Shown piece by piece: positions 32,032 through 35,544 of a DNA stretch of 35,544 nucleotides. The stretch is from a virus. The stretch covers positions 1-35,544 of IMG/VR virus record IMGVR_UViG_3300050119_000344; one strand, 5' to 3'. The position numbers and the translations under genes are program-made. The notes under the pieces are model-generated. The model was not told where the DNA came from. It ran no database searches and was given only the letters and a program-made list of their open reading frames with translations. Each line of letters starts with the position of its first letter. Positions within the stretch are counted from its first letter, which is position 1.

Positions 32032-33852
32032 TTGGCCGATCTAACCGGATATATCGGGCCCAACGTGCAGAGCTTCGACTTCGTGGCGGGCGTGATTTCG
32101 TTATTGCCGCCCGACGTCAACACTTCAATCGGCGCGCTGCGCGACGAGCTCGTCGGAAGCGGCTGGACCAACCCCACGTTGCCCGATGGAGATCAGGACG
32201 GAACGCTCGCCACCGGATCGCTCACCGCTCTCAGCTTTCCCGCGCACGCCGAAGGGAGCGATGGATCGGGAGTGCCCGATATCGGCGGCGGCCAGTTCGC
32301 GGGGACCTTCGACGGGATCACGTTTAAGTTCTACGATCCGCTCGCGGTGCCCCCCGATCCCGATCCCATCGAGGGCGGCGTGATTTGGGTTCCGCTATCG
32401 ACCACCGCGCTCGGCACGCTCGGCACCTTCCTGGGTCTCGTCTCGGACGCCACGCGGTGGGCCTTCGGCTTCGTTTCCGGCAACGCCATCGAAGCCACGC
32501 TATCGGTAACGGCGCACGATACCGGGCCACAGGGAAATATTGACGCATACACCGGAAGCTGGGCGCCAGGCGGCGATTATCTGGGCGGCCAGGGCCCGAC
32601 CGGCGGCGGCTGGAACGTTTACTCAGAGCCCGCTCCGGTCACCGGCGACACGATGAAGCTGACGATCTTCCAGGGAGAATTCGGGTCGCCTTCTCCGGCC
32701 TTGAAATTTGAACTGCCTTCGGGATCGGGAAACACCACAACCTACGCGCTCGCGCAGTTAGAGTACAACTATGGATTCAATCCCTACCAGGTCGCCATCC
32801 GATGTCTGCCTGGCACGGGAGGATCGAGCGTCGTCGGGACGCAGAAAGTCCTCGCCGCCGCGCTCAACGTTCCTGCCGTGCTCGGTCCCGTGAGTATCAA
32901 CATTTCGGGCGTCGTGAACACCGCCGGAAGCGTGCCTGTAGTCATCGAGACCACGCTTCCGCACGGACGCACCATGCAGGACCGCATAAAGCTGGCCGGG
33001 ATCGCGGGCGCCGCGCACGCCAACGGCGCCTGGTGGGTAGCCAAGATTCCTACGCCCACGTCGTTGTGGATCAGCAACGCGCCGCTGGTCTTCGTGTTTG
33101 GCGATGGCAACGCCTATACGGGCGGAGGCTCGGTCTACGAGATCGGCACCTCGGCCGTGTTCGCTATCGCCAACGTGGTAAACGATCCCTCGGGGCCCGT
33201 GGTCATCACGACGGTGCTTCCAAATGGTTACCAGCCGGGCGATTTCGTCTCGCCGTCCGGAGCTGGTGGAATCGCGAATCTGAGAGGCGTCTATTCGGTG
33301 GCCGCAGTGCTCTCGCCCACCGAGTTTGAAATCGCTAAGTTCGACGCGGGAATCCTCGACGGCGACGGCAATGCGTACACCGGCGGCGGGACGCTTACCA
33401 GCGGCATCTTTCAGGCCATGTTCGCCGCGCAGATCGACACGCTGTTTTACGACGACGGCAATACGAGCGGATCGGTTGTCGCCGCGCAAGGCGTCTTCGG
33501 CTCGTTCACGCTCCAGCAGCGTTTGTACCTGGACGGCAGCATGGAGTTATCGAGCCTTGCCACCTACTCGATGGCGATCCACGTCCCTTGGTCGGGCGAG
33601 GCGGGCGACGGAGAAACGAGCGCTCTGAAGCCGATTCTCGTCGCGCCCTACGTGGCCTTGCGGATCGCGGCGGGGCAGGAAACGCGGTTGGCCGGAACGC
33701 TCTGGGATTCCTACGTTGAATTGCAGAACTACGATTACGGACAGCGCGCGACGCACGAAGGGATTTCCTATATGGCGTGGGTAACGCACGAGCCGACGCT
33801 CGCGACGTTGAACGCGACGCTGTTTATGAAATCGGAAACCACCAGCAGTTAA
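32032..33852 (+). CDS. Tail fibre-type structural protein B with FCCH-like repeats, 606 aa
   Basis: Begins at TTG 32032 (GGAAGAAAAGAG upstream). The product is beta-rich, Gly/Ser/Thr-rich. Residues 291-368 and 378-455 are two copies of an approximately 80-residue repeat: 'T-x-L-P-x-G', a short domain, then G-D-G-N-A-Y-T-G-G-G. Such 'YTGGG' repeats in bacterial and phage tail proteins are often annotated as ubiquitin-activating E1 FCCH-like domains; the name reflects fold similarity and not ubiquitin chemistry. The N-terminal helix and the C-terminal 'LWDSYVELQNY...GISYMAWV' parallel fibre A. Probable adhesin or fibre that forms the distal host-contact apparatus. Confidence 0.75.
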   Translation: MADLTGYIGPNVQSFDFVAGVISLLPPDVNTSIGALRDELVGSGWTNPTLPDGDQDGTLATGSLTALSFPAHAEGSDGSGVPDIGGGQFAGTFDGITFKFYDPLAVPPDPDPIEGGVIWVPLSTTALGTLGTFLGLVSDATRWAFGFVSGNAIEATLSVTAHDTGPQGNIDAYTGSWAPGGDYLGGQGPTGGGWNVYSEPAPVTGDTMKLTIFQGEFGSPSPALKFELPSGSGNTTTYALAQLEYNYGFNPYQVAIRCLPGTGGSSVVGTQKVLAAALNVPAVLGPVSINISGVVNTAGSVPVVIETTLPHGRTMQDRIKLAGIAGAAHANGAWWVAKIPTPTSLWISNAPLVFVFGDGNAYTGGGSVYEIGTSAVFAIANVVNDPSGPVVITTVLPNGYQPGDFVSPSGAGGIANLRGVYSVAAVLSPTEFEIAKFDAGILDGDGNAYTGGGTLTSGIFQAMFAAQIDTLFYDDGNTSGSVVAAQGVFGSFTLQQRLYLDGSMELSSLATYSMAIHVPWSGEAGDGETSALKPILVAPYVALRIAAGQETRLAGTLWDSYVELQNYDYGQRATHEGISYMAWVTHEPTLATLNATLFMKSETTSS

Positions 33853-33881
33853 TCAGCAAACAATCAGAAGGAGTTTTCACC

Positions 33882-34310
33882 ATGGCAGGATTCAAGGGTC
33901 AAGGCGCGTGCAAATCCACGCTCGCCGCTCTTCTCAACACAGCCGCTACCGCATACTGGGCGCTCTTTACGGCGGCTCCAACGGAGGCGGGCGGCGGGAC
34001 CGAAGTCACGGCGGCGGATTACGCGCGTCTGGCGGTCGTGCTCAACACCACGAACTTCCCGGCGGCGGTAAGCCCGAGCGTCGGATCGACCGGTGCGGCG
34101 AGCATGGCCAACGCCGTGTTGCAAACCATCAGCTCGGGGACGACCAACAACTGGGGAACCGTAGTGGGCGTGGCGCTGGTAACGATCCTCACGGGCGCGC
34201 TCGGGGTAAGCAACATCATCTACTACGCGCCGTTGTCGGCGAGCCGGAATATCTTGACCGGCGATCCGGTCGAGATCCCCATCGGCGGATTCATCGCGAC
34301 GGAAGCGTAA
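33882..34310 (+). CDS. Small tail-associated protein, 142 aa
   Basis: ATG 33882 has AGAAGGAG 8 bases upstream; the frame upstream of it is a shadow of fibre B. The 142-residue product contains 'TAYWALFTAAPTEAGGGTEVTAADYARLAV', the common motif of small phage tail proteins (A-L-F-T-x-x-P-T-x-x-G-G-G-T-E-V...Y-A-R), followed by a Thr/Ser-rich middle and hydrophobic strands. These lie next to fibre or spike genes in many phages and probably form a connector or baseplate piece; the exact function is unknown. Confidence 0.75.
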   Translation: MAGFKGQGACKSTLAALLNTAATAYWALFTAAPTEAGGGTEVTAADYARLAVVLNTTNFPAAVSPSVGSTGAASMANAVLQTISSGTTNNWGTVVGVALVTILTGALGVSNIIYYAPLSASRNILTGDPVEIPIGGFIATEA

Positions 34311-34313
34311 TCC

Positions 34314-35544
34314 ATGTCCACGATTTGGGAAGTCCGGCCCACGGTCGGCAGCGACACCAACGGCGGCGGGTTTACGTCCGGCGGCGCGGGAACCGATTAC
34401 TCCCAGCAGAACGCCAAAAACTCCAGCGGCAATAACCAGAGCACCACGGACGGCGTCGCCAACGGCACAACCACGTTTACAAGCGCCACGGCCAGCTTCA
34501 CGGCGGCCATCGTGGGCAATCTGCTTTATCTTGCCGGCACGGGCGTTACAACGGGCTGGTATCCGGTCGCGAGCTTCACCAATGCGACTACCGTCGTGCT
34601 CTCTAGCTCGCCCGGTACCGGGACGGGGATCACGATGCACGTCGGCGGGGCGTTTGCAACATTCACGCCCGTGGTTGCGGCCTATGGAACCGGCGACACC
34701 GCGTACATCAAGGCAACCGGGACACTGACGATTACGGCGAACATCGGCCCCCTTCACTACTCGATCTCCATCGTGGGCTACTTCAGTGTTCGGGGGGACG
34801 GTGGCCAAGCGACGATAACCACCGCGACCAGCTCGATTTCGCTGATCCGTTTCAACAATGGCCCGTGCGCTTACTCGTTTTTCAATCTCATACTCAGCAA
34901 CACGGCATCCGTGCGCGCGCCTGCTCTTTCAGCCGACAATTCGGTCTACGCCGTCAATATTGCCTTCGTGAATTGCGTGATCGACGGGTGCAGCACGCTC
35001 ACCGATATCGGGAATAACGACATCAACGCCGATCCTTTGCTGCTCGATTCGTGCGAAATCAAAAACTGCACCGGATCGGGATTCAGTTGGGCGTACAACA
35101 CCGCCTTCAACGCGCAGGTGCTGGCCTGCTACTTCCACAACAATACGGGCGACGGCTGGCACTCGACCTCGCAAAACGGCGCGCACGTGTTTGAGCGCTG
35201 CGTCTTTGCGTCGAACGGCGGTCGCGGCTTCAACGTCGGCGGCTCGGGCGGCACGAATCAGATGGTCCTCATGAACTGCGCGGCCTGGGACAACACGGGC
35301 GATGGATTCAAGTTTTTAGACGTCACGGGCGAAATCATCTGGAACACCATCGCGTACGGCAACGGCGGCTACGGCATCGACCAGGGCAACAATGCGCAGC
35401 CGCCCTTTACCGACGTCCGCAACTGCGCGTTCGGATCCAACGCCTCGGGCGCGCACACCGGCCTTGCCACCACGGGCGACGTGACGCTAACCGCCGATCC
35501 GTTTGTGAGCGCAGGCACCGGAAACTTCCGGCTCAACAATACCT
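34314..35544 (+). CDS. Beta-helix tail spike or receptor-binding protein, 3' end outside window
   Basis: ATG 34314 lies three bases after the previous stop, and the frame stays open to the right edge (410 codons seen), so the gene is partial. It opens 'STIWEVRPTVGSDTNGGGF', a widely seen start of phage tail proteins, then has a 75-residue module also present in the tail-tip protein, and from about residue 190 onward a long series of short Asn/Gly/Cys-containing strands ('VNIAFVNCVIDGCSTL', 'EIKNCTGSGFSW', 'HVFERCVFASNGGRGF'). That is the pattern of a right-handed parallel beta-helix, typical of polysaccharide-binding or degrading spikes. Active-site residues cannot be assigned. Confidence 0.8.
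   Translation, partial: MSTIWEVRPTVGSDTNGGGFTSGGAGTDYSQQNAKNSSGNNQSTTDGVANGTTTFTSATASFTAAIVGNLLYLAGTGVTTGWYPVASFTNATTVVLSSSPGTGTGITMHVGGAFATFTPVVAAYGTGDTAYIKATGTLTITANIGPLHYSISIVGYFSVRGDGGQATITTATSSISLIRFNNGPCAYSFFNLILSNTASVRAPALSADNSVYAVNIAFVNCVIDGCSTLTDIGNNDINADPLLLDSCEIKNCTGSGFSWAYNTAFNAQVLACYFHNNTGDGWHSTSQNGAHVFERCVFASNGGRGFNVGGSGGTNQMVLMNCAAWDNTGDGFKFLDVTGEIIWNTIAYGNGGYGIDQGNNAQPPFTDVRNCAFGSNASGAHTGLATTGDVTLTADPFVSAGTGNFRLNNT

Overview
This window is almost entirely the structural half of a tailed double-stranded DNA phage or prophage with a long, non-contractile (siphovirus-type) tail. Nearly every gene lies on the + strand, tightly packed with stop/start overlaps. The order is the classic one: methyltransferase and small accessory genes, small and large terminase, portal, scaffold, major capsid, head-tail connectors, tail tube, frameshifted tail chaperones, tape measure, distal tail, tail tip, fibres and spike. 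I see no integrase, repressor, replication gene, tRNA or clear host flank, so the sequence does not show whether it is integrated or free. High GC and several protein styles I associate with soil phages (the terminase, the ParB-methyltransferase and a twin-arginine phage protein) suggest a GC-rich soil host, perhaps Acidobacteriota. That host call is a weak inference.

Layout. 1-1.5 kb: an orphan region with a perfect 587-bp tandem duplication. 1.5-6.3 kb: small phage proteins, an L,D-transpeptidase-like DUF2778 protein (possible lysis enzyme), a ParB-domain/beta-class DNA methyltransferase, a putative small terminase, a coiled-coil membrane protein and a putative lipoprotein. 6.3-10.3 kb: large terminase, small membrane protein, small structural protein and portal. 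10.35-10.55 kb: a non-coding block of hairpins and short repeats. 10.55-16.6 kb: scaffold, major capsid, decoration and connector genes, Mu gpF-like minor head protein, tail-completion and tail-terminator candidates. 16.6-23.6 kb: tail tube, chaperones with a -1 frameshift, tape measure (1260 aa) and distal tail protein. 23.56-24.16 kb: the only minus-strand gene, with a twin-arginine signal. 24.3-35.5 kb: a 1520-aa tail-tip protein, a class 3 lipase, two related fibre proteins flanking a molybdopterin-binding-type protein, a small tail protein and a beta-helix spike that runs off the right edge.

Most notable points: (1) a molybdopterin-binding protein of cellular metabolic type inside the fibre cluster, behind an AT-rich promoter-like island; (2) a lipase with a complete triad, translationally coupled to a fibre gene; (3) a canonical A_AAA_AAC frameshift in the tail chaperone; (4) a large terminase whose Walker A motif lies upstream of every ordinary in-frame start, explained by one missing G after a GTGA-overlap start; (5) the 587-bp duplication, the hairpin repeat block and the pure GCT tract in the methyltransferase.
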